Part shown: positions 17,748 through 26,060 of the stretch, in pieces
Numbering within the stretch: position 1 is the first letter of the stretch
Layout: each line of letters starts with the position of its first letter
NCBI GenBank assembly: GCA_046331705.1
Contig: JAXLQJ010000034.1
Coordinates: forward strand, 17,612 to 81,611
Length of the DNA: 64,000 nucleotides
Direction of reading: 5' to 3'
Source: JADJOY01 sp046331705 [NCBI: bacterium]
GTDB lineage: Bacteria > JADJOY01
Position numbers and translations under genes: made by a program
The notes under the pieces: model-generated
Told to the model about the DNA's origin: nothing
The model's input: the letters and a program-made list of their open reading frames with translations, nothing else
The model's database searches: none

Positions 17748-17978
17748 ATGTTGGTTCTGACACGCAAGGCTGGTGAAGGGTTTCGGATCGGCGGCGACAT
17801 TCGCGTCTCGGTCATCTCCCTCAAGGGAAATTCCGTGCGAATCGGGATCGAGGCCGAGGGCCGCGTTCCGGTCCATCGGGACGAGGTGTACCTCCGGATC
17901 GAGGACGAGAACCGGCGCGCTGCGGGGCTCCCACCCGTGGACGCCGTGAGCAACGCCGTCGCGGCGTCGAGCGGCTGA
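17748..17978 (+). CDS. csrA: CsrA, translational regulator
   Basis: Homodimeric RNA-binding protein that binds GGA motifs in hairpin loops or near ribosome sites and usually represses translation; in FliW-containing bacteria it represses flagellin. The 76 residues begin MLVLTRKAGEGFRIGGDIRV and contain VPVHRDEVYLRIEDEN with the RNA-contacting Arg. The ~15-residue C-terminal tail is longer than in enteric CsrA (61 residues), which is common in FliW-containing lineages. It is followed by fliW, making the CsrA-FliW-flagellin control loop complete within 2 kb. Confidence 0.95.
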   Translation: MLVLTRKAGEGFRIGGDIRVSVISLKGNSVRIGIEAEGRVPVHRDEVYLRIEDENRRAAGLPPVDAVSNAVAASSG

Positions 17979-18004
17979 GTGGCCGAACGCGATCCGCTCG
18001 CCCC

Positions 18005-18017
18005 GGCAATTCTTGCC
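18005..18017. promoter_or_regulatory. 13-bp palindrome GGCAA-N3-TTGCC, copy 1
   Basis: GGCAATTCTTGCC, 27 bases after csrA and 172 bases before fliW. An identical site (14 of 14 bases with the preceding C) lies at 22979-22991. It is too short between the GG and GC for a sigma-54 promoter (8 rather than 10 bases), so an operator for a dimeric regulator is the more likely reading. Confidence 0.35.
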
Positions 18018-18189
18018 CCTGGGCAACCGCGAGCGCTCGGGGCGGCACGAAAAAAAGCGCGTCGTTTCGCGGCGTGAACGATTCATGGCGTCGGCACGAG
18101 GGTTGCTCAGCACCGATGGCGAGACCTGGCCGATCGGGAGCCAACCCACCGAACGAAAGCCTCGTGCCGGGCGAAGGAAGGCCAACGCC

Positions 18190-18720
18190 ATGCAGATCCA
18201 CACGACTCGCTTCGGTACCATCGACATCGCCAACGACAAGGTGTTGATCGTCGAAGGCGGCCTCATCGGGTTTCCCGAGCTCGAGCGCTTCGTGCTCCTC
18301 GAGCATCGACCCGGCTCGCCGCTGCACTGGCTGCAGAGCATCGAGGATCCGACCATGGCGTTCGTGGTCGCGAACCCACTCTCGTTCTTCCCCGACTACA
18401 CGGTGGACGTGAACGAGTCCGATCTCGAGCAGCTCGCGATCCGCGACGTCGAGTCGGTGGCGCTCTTGGCCATCCTCACGATCCGCTCGGGAGGCCGCGA
18501 CGTCACCGCGAACCTGGTCGGCCCGCTGCTCATCAACGCCGACAACTTGCGGGGACGCCAGCTCGTCTTGGACCGGCCCGATCTGAGCACCCGGCACATC
18601 GTGATCTCCCAGCCGATCGAGCAATCGCTGGCGGCGGCGCCGATCGCGACGGCCGAGCCCGATCTCGAGGTTCCGTTCCTGACGCCCGGCCCCGCCGTCC
18701 AGTACGAGCGAGCCACCTGA
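18190..18720 (+). CDS. fliW: FliW, flagellar assembly factor and CsrA antagonist
   Basis: Binds CsrA and flagellin in a partner switch: when flagellin accumulates it displaces FliW, freeing CsrA to stop flagellin translation. The 176 residues begin MQIHTTRFGTIDIANDKVLI with family words FPELERFVLLEHRPGSPLHW and LQSIEDPTMAFVV; the C-terminal 30 residues are a variable extension. ATG 18190 is preceded by GAAGGAAGG. It lies between csrA and the first flagellin, as expected. Confidence 0.94.
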   Translation: MQIHTTRFGTIDIANDKVLIVEGGLIGFPELERFVLLEHRPGSPLHWLQSIEDPTMAFVVANPLSFFPDYTVDVNESDLEQLAIRDVESVALLAILTIRSGGRDVTANLVGPLLINADNLRGRQLVLDRPDLSTRHIVISQPIEQSLAAAPIATAEPDLEVPFLTPGPAVQYERAT

Positions 18721-18775
18721 CTCGCCCCACCGCGGCGCGGGCGGATGCGGCTGCACCGCCCGCACGGCCATCCCC

Positions 18776-19144
18776 GTGACCACCACCGCGCCCCTCTTCG
18801 CCGACCCGCGCGAGCTACTCGCGCGGCTCCTCCTCGGCAGCGCCGCGATCGAAGCCGCCCTCGATCGCGGTGACAGCCACGGCGCTCTCGACCAGATCCG
18901 CCGCCGCGAGCTCCTGGTGCGCTCGCTCACGCAGCAGCTCGCGGGAGCGCCATCGACCTCGATCGACCCGCTTCGCGACCTCTACGCCGAGCTCGCCGAG
19001 CGCGATCGCCGCATCGAGGTCCGTCTCGAGCGCTTGCGCGCCGAGACCATGAACGCGCTGCGCGCCGTGCATCGCGAGCGGCGCAGCTTGACGTCGTTCC
19101 AGGCTCCCGACGCGGGGCCCGCGCTGCTCTCCGACCACGGCTGA
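18776..19144 (+). CDS. FliT/FlgN-like small helical protein
   Basis: A 122-residue protein with a GTG start 55 bases after fliW. It is predicted to be mainly helical: ELLARLLLGSAAIEAALDRG, then RRRELLVRSLTQQL and DLYAELAERDRRIEVRLERL. It has no signal peptide or membrane segment. Size, helical layout and position between fliW and flagellin suggest an export chaperone of the FliT/FlgN type, but no diagnostic motif is present. Function unassigned. Confidence 0.6.
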   Translation: MTTTAPLFADPRELLARLLLGSAAIEAALDRGDSHGALDQIRRRELLVRSLTQQLAGAPSTSIDPLRDLYAELAERDRRIEVRLERLRAETMNALRAVHRERRSLTSFQAPDAGPALLSDHG

Positions 19145-19496
19145 CCGCTGGGTATCGGTCTCGGGGCCTCGCGGTCCCGGGCCGTCGAGCTCCCCGCCCG
19201 CGCGCTTCGGCTTCACCGTCCCCCCCACCGCCGTCGAGGTCCGACGCGTTTCGCCGCCCGCGCCGTGCTCGGCGCGCTCGCGCCCATCCCCGCGCGACGT
19301 TCGCGCCGCTCGGGCGCAGCGCATGGCGCCGCGCGTGGCGCCGTGCGTGGCGACGATGGTCCGCAATCGTCCCGACGGCTCAAGTTGCCGAGCGAATTGG
19401 TCGATCATTCCCCACGAGCGGAGCGCGGCAATGGCGCCGCAGCCGCGAGGAAGAGCCCCAGGCGAGCGACCTCAGGACCGAGGAAAGGAGGATGCG
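19145..19496 (+). other. Non-coding region upstream of the fliC leader
   Basis: No convincing gene on either strand. It contains the sigma-28-type promoter at 19380-19407 and then the start of the flagellin leader, with a run of GGA motifs at about 19473-19492 that could bind CsrA. Confidence 0.6.
19380..19407 (+). promoter_or_regulatory. Sigma-28 (FliA) promoter for fliC copy 1
   Basis: TCAAGT at 19380-19385, 14-base spacer, GTCGATCA at 19400-19407. Spacing equals the flgM, second-flagellin and HDOD-gene sites. Transcription from here would give a leader of nearly 290 bases before fliC, containing a small ORF and pairing elements. Confidence 0.7.
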
Positions 19497-19625
19497 GTGA
19501 TTCATCGGATCTCGAATGAGGCGCGCGTCGAGGGCACGACGGCCATGACGGACGTCGAGCAGGCCCCACGGTGCGGCGAGCCAATGGGTGGCGCGTCGAC
19601 GGTGCGAGTCACATCCCAAGGGTAA
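19497..19625 (+). CDS. 42-residue ORF in the flagellin leader
   Basis: GTG start preceded five bases upstream by AAAGGAGGA (19484-19492), one of the best ribosome sites in the window. The product begins MIHRISNEARVEGTTAMTDV and ends GGASTVRVTSQG. It has no recognised domain. It ends six bases before a CCCTCC element complementary to the fliC Shine-Dalgarno. It could be a real small protein or a leader ORF whose translation opens the fliC ribosome site. The ribosome site shares GGAGGATGC with that of the second flagellin and could be a CsrA target. Confidence 0.5.
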   Translation: MIHRISNEARVEGTTAMTDVEQAPRCGEPMGGASTVRVTSQG

Positions 19626-19630
19626 GGAAG

Positions 19631-19693
19631 CCCTCCCAACGAACACCAACAGGCGCCCCCTTCGTGGGCGCAACAACGACCAACGTAGGAGGG
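19631..19693 (+). promoter_or_regulatory. Possible Shine-Dalgarno-sequestering structure, fliC 1 leader
   Basis: CCCTCC at 19631-19636 is the exact complement of GGAGGG at 19688-19693, the fliC ribosome site (ATG at 19702). Between them is a second hairpin with arms GCGCCC (19653-19658) and GGGCGC (19666-19671). Together they can form a nested stem that hides the ribosome site. Pairing is inferred from sequence only. Confidence 0.45.
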
Positions 19694-19701
19694 TTTGAGC
19701 C

Positions 19702-20523
19702 ATGGCACTTCGAGTCAACACCAACGTCGGCGCACTGCAAGCCCAACGCGCCCTGAGCCTCGTGTCGTCACGCGTCGATACGAACCTGCAGCGGTTGTCT
19801 TCCGGTCTGCGGATCAACAGCGCGGCGGACGATGCCGCCGGCCTCGCGGTCAGCGAGAAGTTGTCGTCCGACATCCGCGGTTACAACCAAGCCACGCGCA
19901 ACGCCAACGACGGCATCAGCTTGATCCAGGTCGGTGAGAGCGCGTTGGGCGAGATCAGCTCCAGCCTGAGCCGTCTTCGCGAGCTGGCGCTGCAGAGCTC
20001 CAACGGCACGCTGGCGAACACCGACCGCAACGCGATCGACAAGGAGTTCCAAGCGCTGGTCTCGGAAATCGACCGAATCGCGTCGACCACCGACTTCTCC
20101 GGCACGAACCCCATCAACAACACCAACTCGGTGTCGATCCAGGTGGGCCTCAACTCGGGCGGCAACAACGTCATCAGCCTCACCGGCGTGAACGCCACCA
20201 AGACCTCGCTGGGACTCTCGGGTCTCACCGTCTCGACGCAGTCGAACGCCAGCGGCGCGTTGGACAACATCTCCGCTGCGCTCACCAGCGTCTCCGGGTT
20301 CCGCGCGCAGTTCGGCGCCGTGCAGAACCGCCTCCAGGTGTCGATCCGCAACCTGGGCGTCGCCGCCGAGAACTCGACGGCCGCCGCGTCGCGAATTCGC
20401 GACGTGGACGTCGCGAGCGAGGCCAGTGAGCTCGCGAAGAACCAGATCATCCAGCAGGCCGCCGTGGCTTCGCTGGCGCAGGCGAACGTGTCCGGTCAGC
20501 TCGCACTTCGGTTGCTCGGCTGA
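19702..20523 (+). CDS. fliC: Flagellin 1
   Basis: Filament subunit. The 273 residues consist almost only of the conserved D0/D1 domains: N-terminal MALRVNTNVGALQAQRALSL, LSSGLRINSAADDAAGLAVS, and C-terminal RIRDVDVASEASELAKNQII ending LALRLLG. The surface D2/D3 domain is missing, so the filament would be thin-walled, as in other short flagellins. Ser/Thr are abundant in the central 110-210 region, which is where glycosylation usually occurs. A second, divergent flagellin is encoded at 39586-40410 (minus). It is probably transcribed by FliA and controlled by CsrA/FliW. Confidence 0.97.
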   Translation: MALRVNTNVGALQAQRALSLVSSRVDTNLQRLSSGLRINSAADDAAGLAVSEKLSSDIRGYNQATRNANDGISLIQVGESALGEISSSLSRLRELALQSSNGTLANTDRNAIDKEFQALVSEIDRIASTTDFSGTNPINNTNSVSIQVGLNSGGNNVISLTGVNATKTSLGLSGLTVSTQSNASGALDNISAALTSVSGFRAQFGAVQNRLQVSIRNLGVAAENSTAAASRIRDVDVASEASELAKNQIIQQAAVASLAQANVSGQLALRLLG

Positions 20524-20544
20524 TTCGGATCCCTCTCACGCCGA

Positions 20545-20578
20545 CCGGGCGGTCCTCGCCGAGAGCGAAGCCGCCCGG
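20545..20578 (+). terminator. Hairpin after fliC 1
   Basis: Inverted repeat 22 bases after the stop with arms CCGGGCGG (20545-20552) and CCGCCCGG (20571-20578), loop of 18 bases with a small internal CTCG/CGAG pairing. There is no T tract. It is plausible as a terminator that lets flagellin mRNA accumulate separately from fliD. Confidence 0.55.
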
Positions 20579-20630
20579 ATTGGCGACCCCCCGCGCCCCG
20601 CGGGCGCAGGGGTAGGCCCGAGGAGAAACC

Positions 20631-22037
20631 ATGGCCAGCTCCAGCTCGAACGTCAGCTTTTCCGGCCTCGCCTCGGGCATCGACACGGCCAGCATCATCC
20701 AGGCCATGGTCACGGCGCGCTCGCAGCCGATCCAGACCATGCAGTCGCAGCGCGCGGCGCTGCAATCGAAACGCAGCGCATTCTCGACCCTCTCGTCGCA
20801 GCTCTCGGCGATCGAGGCGATCTCGAAGAAGCTCGACAACCTGAGCGACGTCTCGTTCTCGAGCTCGTCGCTGGGCGAGGAGTTCCGCAGCCTCTCCGCG
20901 ACCTCGTCCAACACCGCGCTCTTCAGCGCCCAGGTCGACTCGGCGCGCGGTGTCACTGGCACGCACACCGTGACGGTGGAGCGGCTCGCCAAGGTCGCGG
21001 TCGCGAGCGCGGGCAACGGCAACGGCAGCACGTTCGCGTCGCTCGACGCGGAGATCGCGACCGGCACCCTCACCCTCACCACCGGCGGCACCACCACCTC
21101 GATCACCGTCGATTCGTCGAACCACACGCTCACCGGCGTGCGCGACGCGATCAACGCCTCGGGCGCCGCGGTGCGGGCCACCACGATCTACGACGGCACC
21201 GGCTACAAGCTGGTGGTGACCGGAACCAAGACCGGGGTGGCGAACGACGTCACGCTCGACGCGAGCGGGCTCAACCAATCCGACCTCGCCAAGACGCTGT
21301 CGTTCGCGAAGACGCAGTCGGCCGTCGACTCCCGCGTGCTCGTGGACGGCGTCAAGATCGAGCACGGCGACAACGTGATCGAGGACGCGCTCTACGGCGT
21401 CACGCTGACGCTCAACTCGGAATCCGCCACCGCCGCGACGCTGTCGGTGGGCACCAACGTGGCCGGCGTGAAGTCGTCGATCCAGTCGTTCGTGTCGAGC
21501 TACAACACCGCGATCGGCAACATCAACGCGCAGAACACGTACACGGCGGGTCAGACCACGTCGACCCCGGCGCTCTTCGGCAACTCGACGGTGCGAGGGC
21601 TTCAAGCCTCGCTCGCGCAAGCGGTGTCCGACCCCGTGAGCGGCACCAGCACGTACAAGATGCTCGCGGACGTCGGCATCCACCTCGAGAAGGACGGCAC
21701 GCTCTCGGTGGACTCGGCCAAGCTCGAGGATGCGCTGACCAACGACTTCGAGGGCGTGCGCGCGCTCTTCGTGACCCGCAACGGCAACGACGGAGTGGCC
21801 GGACGCGTCACCAAGCTGATCGACGCCTACGTGAACAGCAGCACCGGCTACATCGGCGACGCGCAGGAAGCGATCGACGATCAGGTCTCGGACCTCGACG
21901 ACCGCATCGACGCCGCGAACCGCTCGCTCGAGGAATACCAAACCACGATCACCCAACAGTTCCTGGCGATGGAAAGCACCATCTCCGCGCTCAAGGGGCA
22001 GCAGACGTCGCTGCAGGCGATCTTCGGCTTCAATTGA
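20631..22037 (+). CDS. fliD: FliD, filament cap protein
   Basis: Caps the filament tip and helps flagellin fold into place. The 468 residues begin FSGLASGIDTASIIQAMVTA with QPIQTMQSQRAALQSKRSAF; the middle has VTVERLAKVAVASAG, and the C-terminus DRIDAANRSLEEYQTTITQQ and ISALKGQQTSLQAIFG, typical of FliD D0 regions. A GAGGAGAAACC ribosome site precedes the ATG. It is followed by fliS, the normal order. Confidence 0.95.
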   Translation: MASSSSNVSFSGLASGIDTASIIQAMVTARSQPIQTMQSQRAALQSKRSAFSTLSSQLSAIEAISKKLDNLSDVSFSSSSLGEEFRSLSATSSNTALFSAQVDSARGVTGTHTVTVERLAKVAVASAGNGNGSTFASLDAEIATGTLTLTTGGTTTSITVDSSNHTLTGVRDAINASGAAVRATTIYDGTGYKLVVTGTKTGVANDVTLDASGLNQSDLAKTLSFAKTQSAVDSRVLVDGVKIEHGDNVIEDALYGVTLTLNSESATAATLSVGTNVAGVKSSIQSFVSSYNTAIGNINAQNTYTAGQTTSTPALFGNSTVRGLQASLAQAVSDPVSGTSTYKMLADVGIHLEKDGTLSVDSAKLEDALTNDFEGVRALFVTRNGNDGVAGRVTKLIDAYVNSSTGYIGDAQEAIDDQVSDLDDRIDAANRSLEEYQTTITQQFLAMESTISALKGQQTSLQAIFGFN

Positions 22038-22074
22038 AGAGCCCAGCGACTCACGGACACGAGGAGAGCAGCTC

Positions 22075-22464
22075 ATGATCTCGTACAACCAGATTCGCGC
22101 GTACCGAAAGACGATGGTGACCACCGCCGAGCCGGTGGAGCTGGTGCGCCTGCTCGTCGACAGCGCGCTGCGATTCACCAGCCAGGCCCAGGAATCGATC
22201 CGCGCCGGGCGCGTGAAGGAGAAGTGCGAGGACTTGTCGCGCGCCGGCCAGATCGTGACCGAGCTCATGAGCTGCCTCGACTTCCGTCGCGGCGGCGAGA
22301 TCGCGCTGACCCTCGAGAGCCTCTACATCTTCATCCTGCAGAAGCTCACCGACGCCAACGTCACCAACGACGCGAGCCACTTGGACGGCGTGGTGAAGGT
22401 GCTCGCCGACCTGAGCGGCGCCTGGGCTTCCATCAGCAACGAGCCGTCCTCGGTCGCGTGCTGA
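22075..22464 (+). CDS. fliS: FliS, flagellin export chaperone
   Basis: Binds the disordered C-terminus of flagellin and prevents premature polymerisation. The 129 residues show the four-helix FliS layout: YNQIRAYRKTMVTTAEPVEL near the N-terminus (the conserved Y at the start of helix 1), ALRFTSQAQESIRAG, and LESLYIFILQKLTDANVTND. It sits between fliD and a FliT-like ORF, as in many flagellar operons. Confidence 0.94.
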   Translation: MISYNQIRAYRKTMVTTAEPVELVRLLVDSALRFTSQAQESIRAGRVKEKCEDLSRAGQIVTELMSCLDFRRGGEIALTLESLYIFILQKLTDANVTNDASHLDGVVKVLADLSGAWASISNEPSSVAC

Positions 22465-22480
22465 GAATGCGTGGTCGACG

Positions 22481-22840
22481 ATGTCTCACGTTGGACACTA
22501 CATCGCGGCGCAATGCCAAGACCTGCGCGAGATCCTCGCGACCGGTCGCGACCTGCGCCGGGCGCTCGCCAAGGGCGATCCCGATGCCGCGACCCGCGCC
22601 GTCGGCCGGCGCTGGGGAATCATCGATCGCATGACGGCCCGCGAGCAGCTGGCACCACCCGCGCCCGGCGCGGAGGTGGCCGGCACGCTCGACGTGGCGG
22701 AGCTGCGCGACCTGAGCGCCGAGCTCGAGCGCCTGGCCCACGCCGTGGTGGTCGAGGATCGAGCCCTGCTCGCGCACATCGGCCATCGCCGCACGTACGG
22801 GCGCCTGCACACACCCGCCGGCGCCCCGCTGCCCGACTGA
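22481..22840 (+). CDS. FliT-like hypothetical protein
   Basis: A 119-residue mostly helical protein 16 bases after fliS, beginning MSHVGHYIAAQCQDLREILA and with AELERLAHAVVVEDRALLAH near the C-terminus. Position directly after fliS is where fliT usually lies, and size agrees, but residue-level similarity is too weak for certainty. It has no signal peptide or membrane helix. Function is inferred from context only. Confidence 0.6.
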   Translation: MSHVGHYIAAQCQDLREILATGRDLRRALAKGDPDAATRAVGRRWGIIDRMTAREQLAPPAPGAEVAGTLDVAELRDLSAELERLAHAVVVEDRALLAHIGHRRTYGRLHTPAGAPLPD

Positions 22841-22978
22841 GGCTCGACGAGACGAGCGAGCGCTCCGCGCAGCGGCATCGCGCTTGCGACGCTCGTCCTG
22901 CCAGAGCGCCAAGCGGCGCGCGCACGCCGCCGTCGTGCCCGTGACGACCGGCGTTGCCGCGCGACACCGCGTGGACGC

Positions 22979-22991
22979 GGCAATTCTTGCC
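22979..22991. promoter_or_regulatory. 13-bp palindrome GGCAA-N3-TTGCC, copy 2
   Basis: Identical to the site at 18005-18017, here 80 bases before the Maf-type gene in a 231-base gene-free interval. It may be a shared operator linking the modification island to the csrA-fliW region. Confidence 0.35.
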
Positions 22992-23071
22992 GCCCCCGTG
23001 GGCGTCGCCTCGGCGCCGCGTGAGCACCGGCGCCACGCGCTCGCCACCCGCGCCAACGCCACGAGGAACCC

Positions 23072-24862
23072 ATGGCCAGCCCAGCGATCGCACCGTCTCT
23101 CGATCCCGCGCCGTCGGCCCGTGTGGTGCCGACGCGCTCCGGGTCCGCGACCCTCGAGCTCGACGGCGTCGCGCTGGCGAGCCGCATGGACCCGGCGCGC
23201 GAGGCGGAATCCCTGATCGCAGCGCTCGACCCGGACGTGGAGTGGGTGTGGCTGATCGGCTGGAGCACGGGGCATCTGGCGCGGGCGATCCTGGCGCGTT
23301 GCCGGCGCGCGCGAGTGCTCGTGTACGAGCCGAGCGCCACGATCCTCGCGGCCGCCCTCGCGCACCCGGAGCTCGCGCGGGGCAGCGACGATCCGCGCGT
23401 CACCGTCGCCAGCGAGCCGTTCGCGCTGCGCTTCGAGTTCGAGGAGCATTTCCTGCCCGGCGCCACCCTCGCGACAGTGGTGCCGCCGGTCTATCGCCGG
23501 CTCTTCGGCGCCGCGATCGAAGAGCTCCTCGCGACCCTGGACCAGAGCCGGGTGCGCGTCGAGGCCAACGTCTTGAGCCGCATGGTGGTGGGCGGGACGT
23601 GGCTCGATCACCTGCTCCACAACGCGGCCACCATCGCCGCGTCCCCGTTCCTGGAAGACCTGCGCGATCGATTCCGTGGCGTGCCCGCGATCTGCGTCGC
23701 CGCGGGGCCTTCGCTGGAAGGCAACGCCGACGTGCTGCGCGACGCTGGCGACCGCGCCCTGGTGATCTCCGTCGGCTCGGCGCTTCGGCCCCTGCAGCGG
23801 CGCGGCATCGATCCGCACTTCGCGGCGGCGATCGAGTGGCGCGACGGCGTGCTGAAGCAATTCGCCGACGCCGACCTGCAGCGCGTGTTCCTGCTGCTCT
23901 CGGCGGTGTCGCACCCCGACCTGCACCGGCTCAGCGCGGCGGGCCGCTTCACGGAGCTGCCCATGGGCAGTCCCGCCACCACGTGGCTCGGCGAGGTGCT
24001 CGACGTGCGACACGGCTTCCTGGAAGGCGGCTCGGTCGCGCACACGGCGTTCTCGACCGCGTTGCTTCTGGGGTGCGACCCGGTCGTGCTCGTCGGCCAG
24101 GACCTCGCGCTCAGCGCCACGCGCCACACGCACGCGGCGAGCTCGGTCCACGGACACCTGCAGGCGCACACCCCCAACCCGAACGAGATCGATCCGCGCA
24201 TGCGCCGCTACGTGCTGCCTGGCTATCACGGCGGCGAGGTCGAGACGTTGCGCGAGTTCTATTGCTACCACGCGTGGTTCGAGGACCGGATCCACCAGCT
24301 CGACGGCGCGACCCGCATCATCAACGCCACCGAGGGCGGCGCGCGCATCCGCGGCACCGTGCAGCTCGGGCTGCGCGAGGTCGTCGACGGCCTGCAGCGC
24401 ATCGGCGACCCGCGGCCGATCCTCGCCGACGCCGTGCTGCACGCACGGCGTCGGGACCCGTCGGTGCTGCACGCGGCGCTGCGCGAACGGCGGCGCGTGG
24501 CGAGTCGCGCCGCGCGGCTCGCCCGCGAGGCGCTGGCACAGATCGAGGCACTCGAAAAGCTGCCGCCCGGATCGGCACCGAGCGCGCGCGATGCGCGGCA
24601 GCTCGATCGCGCCGAGCGACAGCTGACACGCATCCTGGACGACGATCCCTTGATTCGGAGCCTCACCGGCGCCGCCATGTACCGATTCGAGCGGATGCGG
24701 GCAGCGGGCCCGCCGGCGGATCGCGCCGCCGCGTACCGTTGGTCGCTCGAGCTTTCGCGCCTCATCCACGGGGCCGTCGGCACCGCCGCGCGCGACCTCG
24801 CGCCCTTGCTCGACGAGGTGATCGCGACACTCGAGCACCAACCCGCCGAATCCAGCTCCTGA
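23072..24862 (+). CDS. Maf-family (DUF115) motility accessory glycosyltransferase
   Basis: Proteins of this family transfer nonulosonic acids (pseudaminic, legionaminic or related sugars) to flagellin Ser/Thr. The 596 residues have an N-terminal Rossmann-like part (WVWLIGWSTGHLARAILARC), the central DUF115/MptE-like core with AICVAAGPSLEGNADVLRDA and ISVGSALRPLQRRGIDPHFA, plus LVGQDLALSATRHTHA, and a helical C-terminal part with many charged residues. It directly follows the fliD-fliS block and precedes the accessory insert that separates it from the NeuB-type synthase. The exact donor sugar cannot be read from the sequence. Confidence 0.88.
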   Translation: MASPAIAPSLDPAPSARVVPTRSGSATLELDGVALASRMDPAREAESLIAALDPDVEWVWLIGWSTGHLARAILARCRRARVLVYEPSATILAAALAHPELARGSDDPRVTVASEPFALRFEFEEHFLPGATLATVVPPVYRRLFGAAIEELLATLDQSRVRVEANVLSRMVVGGTWLDHLLHNAATIAASPFLEDLRDRFRGVPAICVAAGPSLEGNADVLRDAGDRALVISVGSALRPLQRRGIDPHFAAAIEWRDGVLKQFADADLQRVFLLLSAVSHPDLHRLSAAGRFTELPMGSPATTWLGEVLDVRHGFLEGGSVAHTAFSTALLLGCDPVVLVGQDLALSATRHTHAASSVHGHLQAHTPNPNEIDPRMRRYVLPGYHGGEVETLREFYCYHAWFEDRIHQLDGATRIINATEGGARIRGTVQLGLREVVDGLQRIGDPRPILADAVLHARRRDPSVLHAALRERRRVASRAARLAREALAQIEALEKLPPGSAPSARDARQLDRAERQLTRILDDDPLIRSLTGAAMYRFERMRAAGPPADRAAAYRWSLELSRLIHGAVGTAARDLAPLLDEVIATLEHQPAESSS

Positions 24863-24994
24863 ATCCGAATCACGCGGCGCGCCCGAGGACTCCGTCGAGA
24901 GCATCCACGGCGCGAACGCGGCGGACGAGCACGCAACTCCGGCGCGGGCCCTCTCGCGCGTGTGCAGCTCGTCGCGCTCCCACCACGCCCACGC

Positions 24995-25054
24995 CGGGGC
25001 TGCTCGGTGCGCCCTGGCGTTCGCGGGTGGCGCGAACGCCGAGGCGCAGCCCCG
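24995..25054. repeat. Large nested palindrome (REP-like) upstream of transposase
   Basis: Outer arms CGGGGCTGC (24995-25003) and GCAGCCCCG (25046-25054), inner arms GGCGTTCGCG (25016-25025) and CGCGAACGCC (25031-25040) with a five-base loop; both stems are perfect. It lies 77 bases before a Y1 transposase start. Such subterminal hairpins are what Y1/HUH enzymes bind, or it may be the terminator of the Maf gene. Confidence 0.6.
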
Positions 25055-25130
25055 TAGCCCCGCGCGGCGAGATCCCGAGCAATCCTGCGACGCGCCGCGC
25101 GGCACGCCGCGTGCCTTGCAGCGTCGCGCC

Positions 25131-26060
25131 ATGGCGCGACCGCTCCGCTGGCTTCGGCCCAAGACCACGTGGTTCTGCACCAGCCGCGCGTTTCAGCGGC
25201 GGTTCTTGCTTCGGTGCGACCCCGATGCCAACGCGGTGTTCTTGCTCGCGCTCGCCCGCGCGCTCAAGCGATACACCGGCGTGAAGATCCACGCGGCGGT
25301 CACGGTTTCGAACCACTGGCACATGTTGCTCACCGACGAGCGATCCGAGCTCTCCGACTTCATGCGAGACTTCCTCACCGCGACCGCCAAGGGCATCAAC
25401 CAGATTCGCGATCGCGAGGGACGCGTCTTCGATCGACGGTTCAGCGCCGAGCCCGTGCTCGACACCGCCGCGGCGATCGGGAGGCTCCTGTACACGGTCC
25501 TCAACCCGACGGCCGCGGGACTCGTTTCTCGATTCGAGGAATGGCCCGGAGTGATGCTCTTCGCGAAGGGCGACCAGCCCGAGGAGCACCGCGTCCGCTG
25601 GTTCAACGAGAAGCGATACCGGGACGCCGTTCGCGAAGCGGCGGGATCGACGAAGACGATCGATCCCGCGTGGTTCTGGGAGGAAGAGACGCTCACCGTC
25701 CATCCCCTCGAGGGGCTCGCCGAAGAGAACGTGACGCCCGAGCAGATCCTCGAGCGCATCCGCGCGGCCGAGGCCGAATGCGCGCGCGAGCGCAACGGGG
25801 TGCCGGTGCTCGGCGCGGCCACCGTGGTGCGGCAAGATCCGCGATCGAGACCGAAGCGCTCCAACCGATCGCCACGGCCGCTCTGCCACGCGAGCAGCGA
25901 CGCGCAGCGCAAGACCTATCGCGAGATGTTCAAGGAGTTTTGCGGGCGGTTCTGGGCCGCGGCGCTCGCCCTGCGGCGTGGCAACGGCGGGCAGCCGTTC
26001 CCCGAGTACTCGTTCCCCCCGTGGAAGCCGTTGGTGCGACCGGCGATCTCCACCGCGTAG
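25131..26060 (+). mobile_element. Y1 (HUH) transposase, REP-associated/IS200-like
   Basis: Single-strand DNA transposase of the Y1 family that cuts at hairpins. ATG 25131 gives 309 residues: the HUH motif is H62-W-H64 within AVTVSNHWHMLLTD, the catalytic tyrosine is probably Y121 in LLYTVLNPTAAGLV, and the characteristic VFDRRFSAEPVLD lies between them. The C-terminal ~130 residues are an extension beyond the usual ~150-200 residues, with a basic stretch RSRPKRSNRSPRP. A large palindrome precedes it. No second ORF (TnpB) is present. Longer in-frame starts upstream run through the palindrome and are less likely. It looks intact. Confidence 0.8.

Noticed and set aside
18044-18058. Sigma-54-like promoter GGCACG-A7-GC before fliW
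   Set aside because: There are 11 bases between GG and GC instead of 10, and the TT before GC is missing.
18107-18136. Sigma-28 promoter for fliW (TCAGCA and GCCGATCG)
   Set aside because: The -10-like box is good but the spacer is 16 rather than 14 and the -35 box matches only partly.
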